Shown here: positions 27,673 to 38,106 of the stretch, in pieces | How the letters are laid out: every line of letters begins with the position of its first letter | How positions within the stretch are numbered: the stretch's first letter is position 1 | NCBI GenBank assembly: GCA_016716965.1 | Contig: JADJUP010000029.1 | Location: 1 to 64,000 of the forward strand | Reading direction: 5' to 3' | DNA from: Sulfuritalea sp. | Lineage (GTDB): Bacteria > Pseudomonadota > Gammaproteobacteria > Burkholderiales > Rhodocyclaceae | DNA: 64,000 bases | Position numbers and translations under genes: made by a program | Notes under the pieces: generated by a model | What the model saw: the letters and a program-made list of their open reading frames with translations, nothing else | What the model was told of the DNA's origin: nothing | Database searches by the model: none

Positions 27673-28817
27673 TTTTTGGGCTTATTGGGCAGAAAGCGCT
27701 TCTTCGGCGTCACCGCGCTGGCTTCTTCGCGCGAGATGTAGCCGGGGTTCAGCGGATAGGTGGCGCGCTTCTTCACGCGGTCGAGCACGCCACGGCCGAA
27801 GGGCACCGGCTGGGTGATTTTCTCGATCAGCGGCGAGGCGGCATTGGCGATCAGGATCGCGTACATCACGCCTTCGGGAAGGCCGCTGTAGTAGCGGATC
27901 ACCACGGTCAGCAAGCCGATCAGCGCGCCGTAGACCCACATGCCCTTGGGGGTGACCGGCGAGGTCGCCATGTCGGTGGCCATGTACACCGCGCCGAGGA
28001 TCAGGCCGCCGGAAAACAGCATGAAGAAGGGGTTGGGGTAGCGTGCCGGGTCGAAGGCGAACAGCAGCCAGGCCGTCAGCGCTGCGCTGCCCAGCACCGC
28101 CAGCGGAATGCGCCAGTCCATGAAACGGCGCGAGGCAAGGTAGGCACCGCAGAGCAGGATCAGCAGCGGCGACGGACCCACCGCCATATGGCCGGACAGG
28201 GACGTCAGCAACTCGTCGGCATTTGCCAGCACGCCGTCGAACTTCCATTTCGCCAGCGGAGTTGCCCCCGCCAGCGCATCGAGGTTCTTGGCCTTGAGCC
28301 AGGCGGCGGCGGAGTCGGGAATCATCAGCGGCCAGGCCAGGGTCGACGGGATGAACTCGGTGAAGCGGCCGGGCAGGAAGGACGGTGTGTAGGTCGCGAT
28401 CGCGGTCGGGAAGGCCGCCTGGACGAAGGCGCGGCCGACCAGCGCCGGATTGAAGACGTTGAAGCCGATGCCGCCGAACAGCGCCTTGCCCAGGGCGATG
28501 GCGACCATGCCGGCGACAGCCCCCATCCACAGCGGAAATCCCGGCGGCAGCGTCAATGCAAGCAGGATGCCGGTGATCACCGCCGAATAGTCGGACAGCC
28601 GCCCGGCCTGGGTGCCGGTTCCCACGAAGAAGCGCTCGGTGAGCAGGCAGGCGCCCGTCACCACGGCGATCGACAACAGCGCCGAGATGCCGTACTGGAA
28701 AACATAGAAAGTGCAGATCGGCAGCAGCGAATAGACCACGTTGCGCATGATGGTCTCGACCGTCTTGGCCGATTGCACGTGCGGCGCGGAGCGGATTTCT
28801 ATCAATGGCGCGCTCAT
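27669..28817 (-). CDS. rnfD: RnfD, FMN-binding membrane subunit of Rnf complex
   Basis: 382 residues, NqrB/RnfD type with about ten hydrophobic segments. Flavinylation Thr in LDALAGATPLAKW; other family motifs are NVFNPALVGRAF and GGLILGAVYMATD. Start ATG 28817. Separated from rnfC by a 158-bp gap holding an inverted repeat, the only large gap in the rnf run. Confidence 0.94.
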   Translation of the reverse strand: MSAPLIEIRSAPHVQSAKTVETIMRNVVYSLLPICTFYVFQYGISALLSIAVVTGACLLTERFFVGTGTQAGRLSDYSAVITGILLALTLPPGFPLWMGAVAGMVAIALGKALFGGIGFNVFNPALVGRAFVQAAFPTAIATYTPSFLPGRFTEFIPSTLAWPLMIPDSAAAWLKAKNLDALAGATPLAKWKFDGVLANADELLTSLSGHMAVGPSPLLILLCGAYLASRRFMDWRIPLAVLGSAALTAWLLFAFDPARYPNPFFMLFSGGLILGAVYMATDMATSPVTPKGMWVYGALIGLLTVVIRYYSGLPEGVMYAILIANAASPLIEKITQPVPFGRGVLDRVKKRATYPLNPGYISREEASAVTPKKRFLPNKPKK

Positions 28818-28835
28818 ACCGTAGAACCTCGAATC

Positions 28836-28963
28836 AATCCGCAGATTACGCAGATTTCGCAGATTGAACCAACTCAAGTCGCAGACCAAGGACACGCTGG
28901 TCATGGCGTGAGCCCGGGGCTCTTTTTCATCTGCACAAATCGGCGAAATCTGCGGATGAAATG
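28836..28963. repeat. Inverted TCTGCG-type intergenic repeat
   Basis: Left arm 28836-28865 contains CCGCAGATTACGCAGATTTC; right arm 28937-28963 contains the inverse GAAATCTGCGGATGAAATG. This CAGATTACGCAGATT-type element is a familiar intergenic repeat in many unrelated bacteria. It sits between rnfC and rnfD. Confidence 0.7.
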
Positions 28964-28975
28964 CCTTTCCAATTT

Positions 28976-30346
28976 TCATGCCGCCTTCTCCCGCAATATC
29001 TGCTTGGCGACGCGGAATTGCTGCACCAGCGGGATGTTGGACGGGCAGACGTAGGTGCAGCAGCCGCATTCGAAGCAGTCGCCGAGGTAGTACTGCTCGC
29101 CCATCAGGTCGTATTCGCGCTTGGCGGCGAGCATGCCCAGCGTCGAAGGATTGAGACCCATCGGGCAGGACTCGACGCATTCGCCGCACTTGATGCAGGG
29201 GTAGGTCTGGCGCGACTCGCGCGACTGCATGTCTTCGCGGCGGAACACCAGCACGCCGGAGACGCCCTTGGTGATCGGCACGTCGAGCGAACCGATGGCC
29301 TGGCCCATCATCGGCCCGCCGAGGATCACCTGGCGCGCATCCATCGCATCGACCGCCGGCGCGCCGGCATAGTCGAGCACGAACTTGAGCGGCGTGCCGA
29401 GGATCACGCGGTAGTCGCCGGGACGTGCCACGCCCGGCCCGGTCACCGTCACCACGCGCTCGGTGAGCCCCTGCCCCAGCGGCAGCAGCTTGCCCAGCGC
29501 GGCCAGGGTGCCGACATTGCTGACCACCATGCCCAGGGCGATCGGCAGGCCACCGGCCGGCATCTCGGCGCCGAACAACGCGGTGATCAGCATCTTTTCC
29601 GCGCCCTGCGGGTACTTGGTGGGTACGGCCTCGACGTGGATTTCTTCCGTGACGCCAGCTGCCGCTGCGTCGGCAATGGCCTGGCGCAGCACCTGCACGG
29701 CGTCGGGCTTGTTGTCCTCGACGCCGATGATGGCACGCACCGCGCCGGTGGCGCGCATGGCGTAGCGGATGCCGGCGATCAGATCGGCGGACTGCTCGAT
29801 CATGACGCGATGGTCGCAGGTGAGGTAGGGCTCGCATTCGCAGCCGTTCACCACCAGGGTATGCACCTTGGCCTGCTTGGGCACCGAAAGCTTGGCATGG
29901 GTCGGGAAGGCGGCGCCGCCCAGGCCCACCATGCCGCTGTCCCAGATCGCCTGCAGGATGTCCTGGCCGCTGGCCTGCGACAGGTCGCGCGGCCGGCCCC
30001 AGAGGTCTTCCTGCGTCGCGCCGCGATGGGCGCGAATGACGATGGACTCGACCCACGGCCCGCGCATGCCGGGACGCAGGCCGATGAACTCGACCACCCC
30101 CGACAGCGGCGCGTGGTGCGGCACCGAGAGCCACTCGTCGCTCTTCGCGATCGGCTGGCCGCGCACCACCTCCTGGCCGACGCGCACGATGGCCCGCGGC
30201 ACCTTGCCGATGTGCTGCGACAGCGGCACCGTCACCCGGTCCGGAAAGGGCAGGCGGCGGATCTTGCGCTCAGCCGTCAGCTTGCAGCCCGGCGGATGCA
30301 CGCCGCGCTGGAAGGCTTCGCCGCGGAAGTAGGAGACGAGTTTCAT
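28976..30346 (-). CDS. rnfC: RnfC, NADH/ferredoxin-side subunit of Rnf complex
   Basis: 456 residues. NADH and FMN-binding NuoF-like core (GLGGAAFPTHAKL, VVNGCECEPYLTCDHR, PQGAEKMLITALFG), then two 4Fe-4S motifs CIKCGECVESCPMG and CFECGCCTYVCPSN. Start ATG 30346 with an AAGGT site. It lacks the long Ala/Lys repeat tail of enterobacterial RnfC. Downstream of the NifJ-like gene in the same orientation. Confidence 0.95.
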   Translation of the reverse strand: MKLVSYFRGEAFQRGVHPPGCKLTAERKIRRLPFPDRVTVPLSQHIGKVPRAIVRVGQEVVRGQPIAKSDEWLSVPHHAPLSGVVEFIGLRPGMRGPWVESIVIRAHRGATQEDLWGRPRDLSQASGQDILQAIWDSGMVGLGGAAFPTHAKLSVPKQAKVHTLVVNGCECEPYLTCDHRVMIEQSADLIAGIRYAMRATGAVRAIIGVEDNKPDAVQVLRQAIADAAAAGVTEEIHVEAVPTKYPQGAEKMLITALFGAEMPAGGLPIALGMVVSNVGTLAALGKLLPLGQGLTERVVTVTGPGVARPGDYRVILGTPLKFVLDYAGAPAVDAMDARQVILGGPMMGQAIGSLDVPITKGVSGVLVFRREDMQSRESRQTYPCIKCGECVESCPMGLNPSTLGMLAAKREYDLMGEQYYLGDCFECGCCTYVCPSNIPLVQQFRVAKQILREKAA

Positions 30347-30356
30347 CGGACCTTCT

Positions 30357-30477
<121 letters not shown>

Positions 30478-30483
30478 TCATCA

Positions 30484-33400
30484 TCAGTTGAACTTCGCCG
30501 CCCTTGCCATGAGTTTCTCGACCCCCGGCTCGCTCATGTTCCAGGGCGTGCCGGGATGGATGCACGCCGCCGTGCACTTCTCGGCGGCCTTGACGATGTC
30601 GGCAAACTTGGCGCCCTTCGGGTTGATCACCACCGCAAGTTTCTGGTCGTTGTAGGCGAAGGCCTTCGGCGCCAGCGTGGTGCATTCGTCGCAGGCCGTG
30701 CATTCGGGCGACTCGACCCAGACCGGCTCGTAGTCGCTGCCGGCAGCAGCAGAATTCGCCGTGTCGCCAGCGCCGACTCTTGCATCGCCACCCGACGGAA
30801 CAATGGCAGCGCCCTGCCCCAGTGCCGCACTGATCTTCGCCAGCAAGTCCTCGCGCACCCGGCTCTCGACATCTGCCGCGTCGGCCGCCGCGGCGCCCGT
30901 ACCGGCCAGGCCGCGCAACTGGCGCCAGAAGTGCAGGCGCTCCTCGGCCGACTTGATCAGTTCCTTGGTCACAATGAGGCGCATCAGGCGGTTCTTCTTG
31001 TCCACCGCCCAGATGTAGGGGAATTTGCCTTCGCGCCCGTCGGCGTCGAGCTCGAGGAACTCGGCCACCGGCACCATGGACTCGTTCCAGGTCTCGGGCG
31101 GCGCCTTGCGGAAATGCTTGAGGAAGCGCGCCTCGGTCGCCGCGAAATCGGCGAAGGTCATCGGCAGGGTCATGCTCTGCGGGGCACCGGCCTCGTCGAC
31201 GTACTTGAGCACATAGGTCGGCCAGTCCGTATCGAGCGAGGGATTGCCTTCGAGGCTCACGCACTCGGCGAAGGTGGTGCCGGCATCCGGATCGAAGCGG
31301 AACAGCGGATAGGCGCGACCTTCGACCGCCAGCTTGCTCTGGTCCACGCTCTTGTCATCGCCGACGCCATGCTCGGGCGGGCAGACGGCGTAGATGTTGA
31401 ACAACGCCGGACGGCGGCTGTTGAGGCCGTCGATGTAGCTTTCGATCAGGTGATTGACGTGGGCGATGGTGCCCGACATCACGTAGGAGGTGCGGTGCGC
31501 CATGCCTATCAGGCTGATCTCCTTGCGCACTTCCTGCTTGCCGCGCTGGGCATCGCCCCAGGGCGCCATGTCCGAGACCTGGCTGATGAAGCCCGAGGTA
31601 CAGGCCTGGCCGCCGGTGTTCGAATACACCTGCGTGTCGACGACGAGGATCTTGATCGGCATGCCCGACATCAGCGCGCGCGACAGGTTCTGGAAGCCGA
31701 TGTCATACATCGCGCCGTCGCCGCCGATCGATACCACCGGCGGGCAGAGCTGCCATTCGTCGGCCGAGAACTGGCCCCAGTTGAAGCGGCGGAAGAAGTC
31801 GTCGTCGCGGTCAGGCAGGTAGTCACCGGCGAGTTCCTTCTCCGCCATGCGCACGGCCTTGAAGCCGTCGGCCATCTTCGCCATGTGGCCTTCGAAGATG
31901 CCCATCGCGACCGAGGGCGAATCCTGGAACAGGTGCGAGGTCCAGGGGAAGGGATAGGGATGGAAGGGATAGGTCGAGCCCCACACCGAGGTGCAACCTG
32001 TCGAATTGATGATGCCCATCTCGGCGCGGCCGCGCTTGCTCGGGCCCTCGACGTAACGCCATTTGAGGTCCTTCAACTTTTCCAGCAGTTGCGCGGTGTT
32101 CTTCACCCAGGCCGGGTCGAGCAGTTGCGAGGGCTTGTCGGCGTTGAGCTTGTTGGCCAGGTTGGACAGCGTCAGGTCGTGCAGGCCGGTGGACTCGACC
32201 GCGCGCACCACGGCGCTGGCGTCGGTCAGATCCACGGCCGAGGCCAGCTTGACGCGCATGTGCTGTTCCAGGCGCTTGACCAGATCGTCGATGCGCTCGA
32301 CGAACGCGGCGACGCGCGGCTGCATCAGCGCCGTCACGGTGGCGGTGAACAAGTGGATCGCAGTCTTCTCGCCGCAGCCGAGGCAGGCGCCGTCGCCGCA
32401 ATTCATCGATCCGTAGTTCTTCTTGTCCAGCAGCAGGGTTTCCAGCGCGCCGATTTTCTCGTCCAGGCTGTCGATGCGGCTGTATTCGGGCGGCGTGGTC
32501 GGCAGTTCCAGCCAGGTGTTCCAGTCGCGGCGCAGGCGCTCGACGGAGTCCTCGGTCTGCGTCACCATCTTCAGCGCATTGTCCTCACAGACCGTGACGC
32601 ACAGCGCGCAACCCTTGCAGGTGTACGGATTGACGGTGATCGAGAACAGGCCGCCGCTGCCCTTCTGCTTCTTCTCGCGGTTCGACCAGTAGGGCTTGGT
32701 GGCGGAGAACTGGAAGCCGCCGAGATGGATCTGCAACTGGGTGAACTCGCCGGCGAGGCCTGAGCGTTCCGCCTCCGGTGTCTCGGCCAGCACGGCATCC
32801 ATGGCACGGTCGATCAGCGGTCGGACAAAGCCGCCTTCATTGTCGACCAGCGCGCGCAGTTTCTTCTCGATGGACCGCGCGCTGCGGCGCAGGTAGCGCG
32901 TCGGCGTGCCGCCGGTCTCGATGCGGTTGATCGCCGTGTTGAGCACGTCGCCGATCGAACTGACGAGGCCGGGAATGGCCGAATCCGGGCATTCGACATA
33001 GCAATTGCCGCAAGCCGTGCAGTTCTCCGCGATCCACTCCGGATGCTCGAAGCGGATGCCCGTCATGTCGCGGAAGACGCCGGTGGCGGCCGGCACCAGC
33101 GAGGCGCCGATGAAGGGATCGACGATGTTGTCGTTGCCCTTGCCGGTCAGGTAGAAATGGCCGGTCTGTTCCCAGAAGCGGTGGATGTCGCCCACCTTGC
33201 CCGACTGGGCCTCGCCCACGGCCGGCAGTTGCCTCAACATGATCGGCAGGCCGGCTTCCTTCTTGACGAAGCCCTTGCGCGTCGCACCGACTTCCTTCTC
33301 GATGATCTCGGTCAGTTCGGTGAAACCACGGCGCACCACGCGCAGGTTGTCGGCCACCACGCGCGCGCCCTTGCCGCCGAACTTGGATTGCAGCTGGGCC

Positions 33401-35447
33401 TCGATCGCGGTGAACAGCGCGTCCTCGGTCAGCCCGGCATTGGCGCCATGGTCGGACTGGCGGCGAAGAAGGCGCCCTGGAAGGCGATGCCCTGCATGCG
33501 CAGCTGCAGTTCGGCCGCCCCGGCTTCCTCGCGTGCGATCTGGAAGGCGTCGAGGTAGAACACGCGGATCTCGTTATCGACGATGAACTTCTGCGCCCAG
33601 AGCGGAAAGTTGGCCCAGGTCTCGGTGCCGAGGTTGGACTGGATGATGAAGAAGCCGCCCTTCTTCAGGCCGGAGAGCGGGTTGCTGTGGCCGAACACCG
33701 CCGGGTCTGGCGAGAGCACGACATCGACATAGGTATATTCGCAGTTGATGCGGATCGGCTCCGGCGCGGCCGAAAGATAGTAGGTGGTCGGCTGGCCCTT
33801 CTTCTCCGAGCCGTACTTCGGATTGGCCTTGATGTCCCAGCCGAGAAGTTCGAACAGGGTCATCGCCAGGTTCTTGCCGGTGGTGATGGCGCCCCAGCCG
33901 CCCACCGAGTGCATGCGCACGGTGATCGCGCCCTTGGGCAGCAAGTTCGGGTTCTCCGAGCCGCGCACGCCCAGCGCGCGGATGTTCGGGTACTTGTCGG
34001 CAACGTCCTGCTGGTGCACTTCGTCCTTGGGGTTCAGCGGGTCGCGCGCGAAGTCGATCGAGAGGTAGAAGAACTTGCGTTGCGCCCCATCGGGCAGCAT
34101 GTTTTCGATGGTGCCGATCAGCGCTTCCGGTTGCAGGTCGCGCGAACCGAGGCCGTAGCAGCCCGAGTACAGGCGCGGCATTTCGGTTGCCGCATACACC
34201 GCATAGCCGGCATAGGGCGCTTCCTTCTGCCCCTGCGCCACGGCCATGCCGTTCTCGACGCACTTCATCAGCGTGGCGCGCACTTCGCGCATCAGCGGCA
34301 GGTCTTCGGCCAGCGGCTGGTCGGTGCGCTCCAGCACCGCGACGCCCTTCTTGCCGCGCAGCACCTCGCCCAGCAGGTCGCCGGGGAAGGGACGGAACAT
34401 GGTCAGGTTGACCACGCCGACCTTGAGCTTGCGCGTCTCGCGCAGGTAGTCGGCGACGGCCTCGGCCTGCACGATCATGCTGCCCATGCCGAGGATGATG
34501 TAATCGGCATCCTCGGTCTTGAAGCCGGAGACGCGCTGGTAGCGGCGCCCGGTGAGCGCCGCGAACTCGTCCATGCAGCCGTCGGCCAGGGCCTCGACGT
34601 GGTCGAAGAAATACGGCCGTTGGCCGGCCGTGGCCTGCATGTAGGCATCCTGGTTCTGCACCGAGCCCGAGAGCAAGGGCAGGTCCACGTCCCAGATCGC
34701 CGGCACGCGGCGCCGCTTGGGTCCGTAGAGCATCTGCTGCGCCGGCGTCGGCGAATCGATCAGGTCGTCGGGGCGGCCGAGGTACTCCGCCACCAGTTCG
34801 CGCTCCGGCAGCAGCACGGACTCGATCAGGTGGGTGGTGAGGAAACCGTCCTGGCCGATGATGGCCGGCGTCAGCGAGAGTTCGGCGATCTTGCGCGCGA
34901 CCAGGTTCAGGTCGGCCGCCTCGGTGGCGTTCTTCGCCATCAACTGGATGAAGCCGGTGTCGTCGACGCAGTGGTAGTCGTCGTGGCCGGCATGGACGTT
35001 GAGCGAGGCCTTGGTGATGGCGCGGCAGCCCATGTTGAGCACGTAGGGCAGCCGCTTGCCGACCGCCGCGTAGAGCGATTCGTGCATGAATGCCACGCCC
35101 TGGGCCGAGGAGAAATTGGTGGCGCGCAGGCCAGTCATCGCCATGCCGGCGGTGACGCCGGCGGCGGCGTGCTCGGATTCCGGCTCGATGAAGATCAGCG
35201 GCTTGTCGGAAATGTTGAGGTGGCCCCTGGCGACTTCCTCGGCCCAGAACTCGCCCATCTGCGTCGAGGGCGTGATCGGGTAGGCGCCGGCGGCGTCGGA
35301 CGACTCGCGCTCGACGTGGATCACGGCGGTGTTGCCGTCGACCGCGTCGCGCAGCCCGGGGTACTTCACCTTGCCCGTGGCAACGCCGGCGCCGGTTTGC
35401 GGCAGCAGTCCGGTGGAGAAGATTTTCTTGATCATCGACAGGCTCAT
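30484..35447 (-). CDS. NifJ-type pyruvate/2-oxoacid:ferredoxin oxidoreductase, ~1650 residues
   Basis: Thiamine-diphosphate enzyme that would convert a 2-oxoacid and CoA to acyl-CoA, CO2 and reduced ferredoxin or flavodoxin. Order: POR_N domain with AAGAYPITPSTQMGEFWAEE, gamma domain with MHSVGGWGAITTGKNLA, two ferredoxin clusters CTACGNCYVEC and CKGCALCVTVC, TPP domain with GGDGAMYDIGFQNLSRAL and YSNTGGQ, then a ~350-residue extension ending in a ferredoxin-like module (CTACDECTTLAPKAF). Usual NifJ is ~1190 residues. One base is missing near 33445, splitting it into two frames; conserved sequence continues across. A dispersed repeat encodes RVGAGDTAN in the C-terminal linker. Start ATG 35447 after GAGGA. 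Confidence 0.88.
30756..30781 (-). repeat. Dispersed repeat copy 7, inside the NifJ-like gene
   Basis: Minus strand reads AAGAGTCGGCGCTGGCGACA followed by CGGCGA; translated R-V-G-A-G-D-T-A in a low-complexity linker before the C-terminal ferredoxin module. Confidence 0.85.
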
Positions 35448-35479
35448 GGCAGCTTCCTCGTATTTCGTATTCGGCAAAT

Positions 35480-36337
35480 TCAGACGTGCAACGGCAGGGG
35501 CTCGTTGCGCAGGATCTTCTTGGCGGCCGCGCCCTTCGCGGAGCGATCGGGCGTTTCGAACCAGACGATGGCGCCGGTGGGGCAGCGTTCGATGGGTTCG
35601 CGCGTGGCCTGGTCGTTCCAGTCGTAATTGACCACGGCCAGGTTGTTGGCAAGTAGCATCAGCTTCAGCGGCGCATCGGCGACGCACTTGCCGCAGGCGG
35701 TGCAGGCCACCTCGCAGGACGCCTCGGCGGTATCGCCGTCCGCCTGGTTCTTGCAGGCCACCCAGAGCCGGTGGCTGACGGCTTCGAGGCTGAACAGGCC
35801 CTTGGGACAGACCTCGACGCAATCGTTGCAGGCCGTGCATTTTTCGCTGTCGACCACCGGCAGTCCGTGCAGGTCCATGTGGATGGCATCGAAGGTACAG
35901 ACCCTGGCACAATCGGCCAGGCCCAGGCAGCCCCAGGCGCATTCCTTGCCGCCGCCCGAGACCACGGCCGCCGCGCGGCAGGTCTGGAGCCCCTCGTAGC
36001 GCGCGCGCAGGAAGGCCACGTGGCGGCCACCGCCACAAGCCAGGCGCGCCACCTGCTTTTCCACCGTGCCGGCGGCGACGCCGAGCAGGTCGGCGATGCC
36101 CTGGCGCTGCTGCGGCGTACTCACGGTGCATTTTGCGGGGATGGTTTCGCCGCCCACCACCTTCTCGGCGAAGTCGCGGCAGCCGGCCTGGCCGCAGGCG
36201 CCGCAGTTGGACTTGGGCAGCAGGTCCTCGACCTCGCCGATGCGCGGGTCCTCGAAGACATAGAGCTTCTTGTTGGCGATGGCGAGCAGCAGCGCGAGCA
36301 ACACGCCCAGCGCGGCCATGAAACCGCCTGCCACCAT
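35480..36337 (-). CDS. rnfB: RnfB, iron-sulfur subunit of Rnf complex
   Basis: 285 residues from ATG 36337; upstream TTG codons (36348, 36357) with a GGGAGCGGCAGG stretch ahead could start a slightly longer form. One N-terminal helix (ALGVLLALLLAIANKKLY), the RnfB cluster motif NCGACGQAGCRDFAEKVV with a fourth Cys at PAKC, then ferredoxin motifs CTACNDCVEVCPKG and CTACGKC. Longer than the ~190-residue enterobacterial type, like RnfB of strict anaerobes. First gene of the minus-strand rnf/NifJ run. Confidence 0.92.
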   Translation of the reverse strand: MVAGGFMAALGVLLALLLAIANKKLYVFEDPRIGEVEDLLPKSNCGACGQAGCRDFAEKVVGGETIPAKCTVSTPQQRQGIADLLGVAAGTVEKQVARLACGGGRHVAFLRARYEGLQTCRAAAVVSGGGKECAWGCLGLADCARVCTFDAIHMDLHGLPVVDSEKCTACNDCVEVCPKGLFSLEAVSHRLWVACKNQADGDTAEASCEVACTACGKCVADAPLKLMLLANNLAVVNYDWNDQATREPIERCPTGAIVWFETPDRSAKGAAAKKILRNEPLPLHV

Positions 36338-36712
36338 CAGATTCGCCAATGACTCCAAACCTGCCGCTCCCTCCGTCTCGCGCTTTCGTTTAAATCTAAA
36401 CAAAACCGCAACATGAACATGGTTTTCGCAGCAACCCGGTCGGCAGCGAATGCGCAGAGGCACAAACGCAAAACCATTCGTGGTCGAGCGAATCATGAAG
36501 CGCCGGCTACGGCCTTGAGGGCGGACACCGTCGCTTCGATCACGTCGCAACCGGGGGTTATTCCCCGCTTGCAAGGAGGAGCCGCCGCGTTGGCACCGGC
36601 TCGGGCGTGCGACAAGGCCAGGGTTTCGACCGGATCGCGTGTGACGAGTCAACTATAAGACTATCGACCCTTCAAACCTGATGGATATTTTTGATTTCCG
36701 TATTCGCCAACT
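36338..36712 (-). promoter_or_regulatory. 375-bp gap: presumed rnf promoter region
   Basis: No gene seen. An AT-rich stretch around 36390-36400 contains GTTTAAATCTAAAC, an imperfect dyad about 50 bp upstream of rnfB, the only such island in a GC-rich gap. GGGGTTATTCCCC near 36556 is a second small hairpin. No convincing -35/-10 or -24/-12 pair could be placed. Confidence 0.3.
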
Positions 36713-37561
36713 TCATTTGCCGGCATCGTTGGCGACATGAGCCCGCACCCAGTCCAGCAATTCGGCGATCACCGCGTCGCGGTCGAGGTCGTTCAATGTT
36801 TCGTGGCGGCTGCCCTTCCATATCCGCAAGGTCTTGTCGCTCCCGCCCCAGGCGGCGTGGATCTCGCGGCTGCCGTCTGGGTCGGTCAGGCGGTCGGCGT
36901 CGCCGTGGAACAGATACACGGGCAAGTCCAGCCCCGCCGCCGCCGCGCGATTGGCTTCCATCGCGGCCAGCAGTTCGGCGCCGGTGCGTGCCGGCGGCGC
37001 CTTGAGGCTCACCAGCGGGTCGTTGACGTAGGCCGCCACGGCCGCCGGGTCGCGGCTGATCACCGCCGGATCGAAGCGCGTGCCGCGCAGATGCGGCAGC
37101 CAGCGCGAGAGCAGCGGCGCCAGCCCAATCAGCAGCCGCGGCACATCGCCGCCGATCTTGAGCGCCGCCGACGACAGGATCAGCCCCGCCATCGATTGCC
37201 GCCGCTGCGCCACCCAGCGCAGGGCGATTGCCCCGCCCATGCTGTGGCCCATCAGGAACAGCGGCATTCCCTGCGCCAATTCGCGCGCTCGCGCCCACAG
37301 CACATCGACGTCGAGCAGGTAGTCGTCGAAGCGTTCGACATAGGAACGTTCGCCCGGCGAGTTGCCGTGCCCGCGCAGGTCCACGGTGACCACGCCAACG
37401 CCCTGCGCATTCGCCTGCGCCGCCAGCCAGGCATAGCGCCCGCCGTGCTCGGCGATGCCATGTACCAACGCGACCAGTGCGCGCGGCGCCGGCGGCAACC
37501 AGGCCTGGGCGGCAAGGTCGAAACCATCGGCCGTGCGCAGTGCGAAGCGGATGTGTTCCAC
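36713..37561 (-). CDS. Alpha/beta hydrolase, monoacylglycerol lipase type
   Basis: 282 residues from GTG 37561. Serine elbow GHSMGGAIALRW, oxyanion region LVHGIAEHGGRYAWLA, VDLRGHGNSPGERSYV, acid in FHGDADRLTDPDGS and a late His in SRHETLNDLDRD. This matches monoacylglycerol lipase/lysophospholipase-type hydrolases. Its start overlaps the stop of the GNAT gene (TAGTG). Confidence 0.88.
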   Translation of the reverse strand: MEHIRFALRTADGFDLAAQAWLPPAPRALVALVHGIAEHGGRYAWLAAQANAQGVGVVTVDLRGHGNSPGERSYVERFDDYLLDVDVLWARARELAQGMPLFLMGHSMGGAIALRWVAQRRQSMAGLILSSAALKIGGDVPRLLIGLAPLLSRWLPHLRGTRFDPAVISRDPAAVAAYVNDPLVSLKAPPARTGAELLAAMEANRAAAAGLDLPVYLFHGDADRLTDPDGSREIHAAWGGSDKTLRIWKGSRHETLNDLDRDAVIAELLDWVRAHVANDAGK

Positions 37562-38106
37562 TAGGCTCGCGGATGCCGATAGACGTGGAAGGGGGCGCCG
37601 GCGAACTCCATCTCACGCTCCAGGGTCGCGCCCACCGCCAGCGCAAGGCGGATCGACGGCTCGTTGCGGCTGTCGATCAGGCTGATCAGCGCGAGTTCGG
37701 GCAGGTGCTCGCGGGCCATGGCCTGCACCGCACGCGCCGCCTCGCTGGCGTAGCCCTTGCCCCAGAAGCGGCGGGACAGCGACCACTTGATCTCCGGCTC
37801 CGGCCATTCGATCGGGTACCACGGCCCGACCGTGCCGATCACCGCGCCACTGGACTTTTCAACCGCCGCGTAAGGCCCGTAGCCGCGCAGCAGCCAGTGG
37901 CCGGCCATGCTCGCCATGGCGCGCCAGGTCGCTGCCTCGGTGAGCGCGCGGCGGAATGTGTAGCGGGTGCATTCGGGGTCCGAGAAATGTTCGTGCAGCC
38001 CCTGCCAGTCGGCGTCGACAAAGGGCCGCAACAGCAGGCGCTCCGTTTCCAGCTGCGTCGGAATCCGGTAGCGGACACCGGCGCCGGCGTTGCTTTCCAT
38101 GCTCAT
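37561..38106 (-). CDS. GNAT acetyltransferase, RimJ/RimL type
   Basis: 181 residues. LETERLLLRPFVDADW at the start and the acetyl-CoA loop RRFWGKGYASEAARAV are typical of ribosomal-protein or small-molecule N-acetyltransferases. Substrate unknown. Start codon overlaps the stop of the upstream DUF697-like gene (ATGA). Confidence 0.85.
   Translation of the reverse strand: MSMESNAGAGVRYRIPTQLETERLLLRPFVDADWQGLHEHFSDPECTRYTFRRALTEAATWRAMASMAGHWLLRGYGPYAAVEKSSGAVIGTVGPWYPIEWPEPEIKWSLSRRFWGKGYASEAARAVQAMAREHLPELALISLIDSRNEPSIRLALAVGATLEREMEFAGAPFHVYRHPRA

Noticed and set aside
36590..36620. TTGGCACCGGCTCGGGC as a sigma-54 promoter near rnfB
   Set aside because: It lies on the wrong strand for rnfB and lacks a proper -12 element at the required spacing.
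38070..38095. GGCGCCGGTGTCCGC at the start of the GNAT gene as a repeat copy
   Set aside because: Only the GGCGCCGG centre matches; flanks do not.
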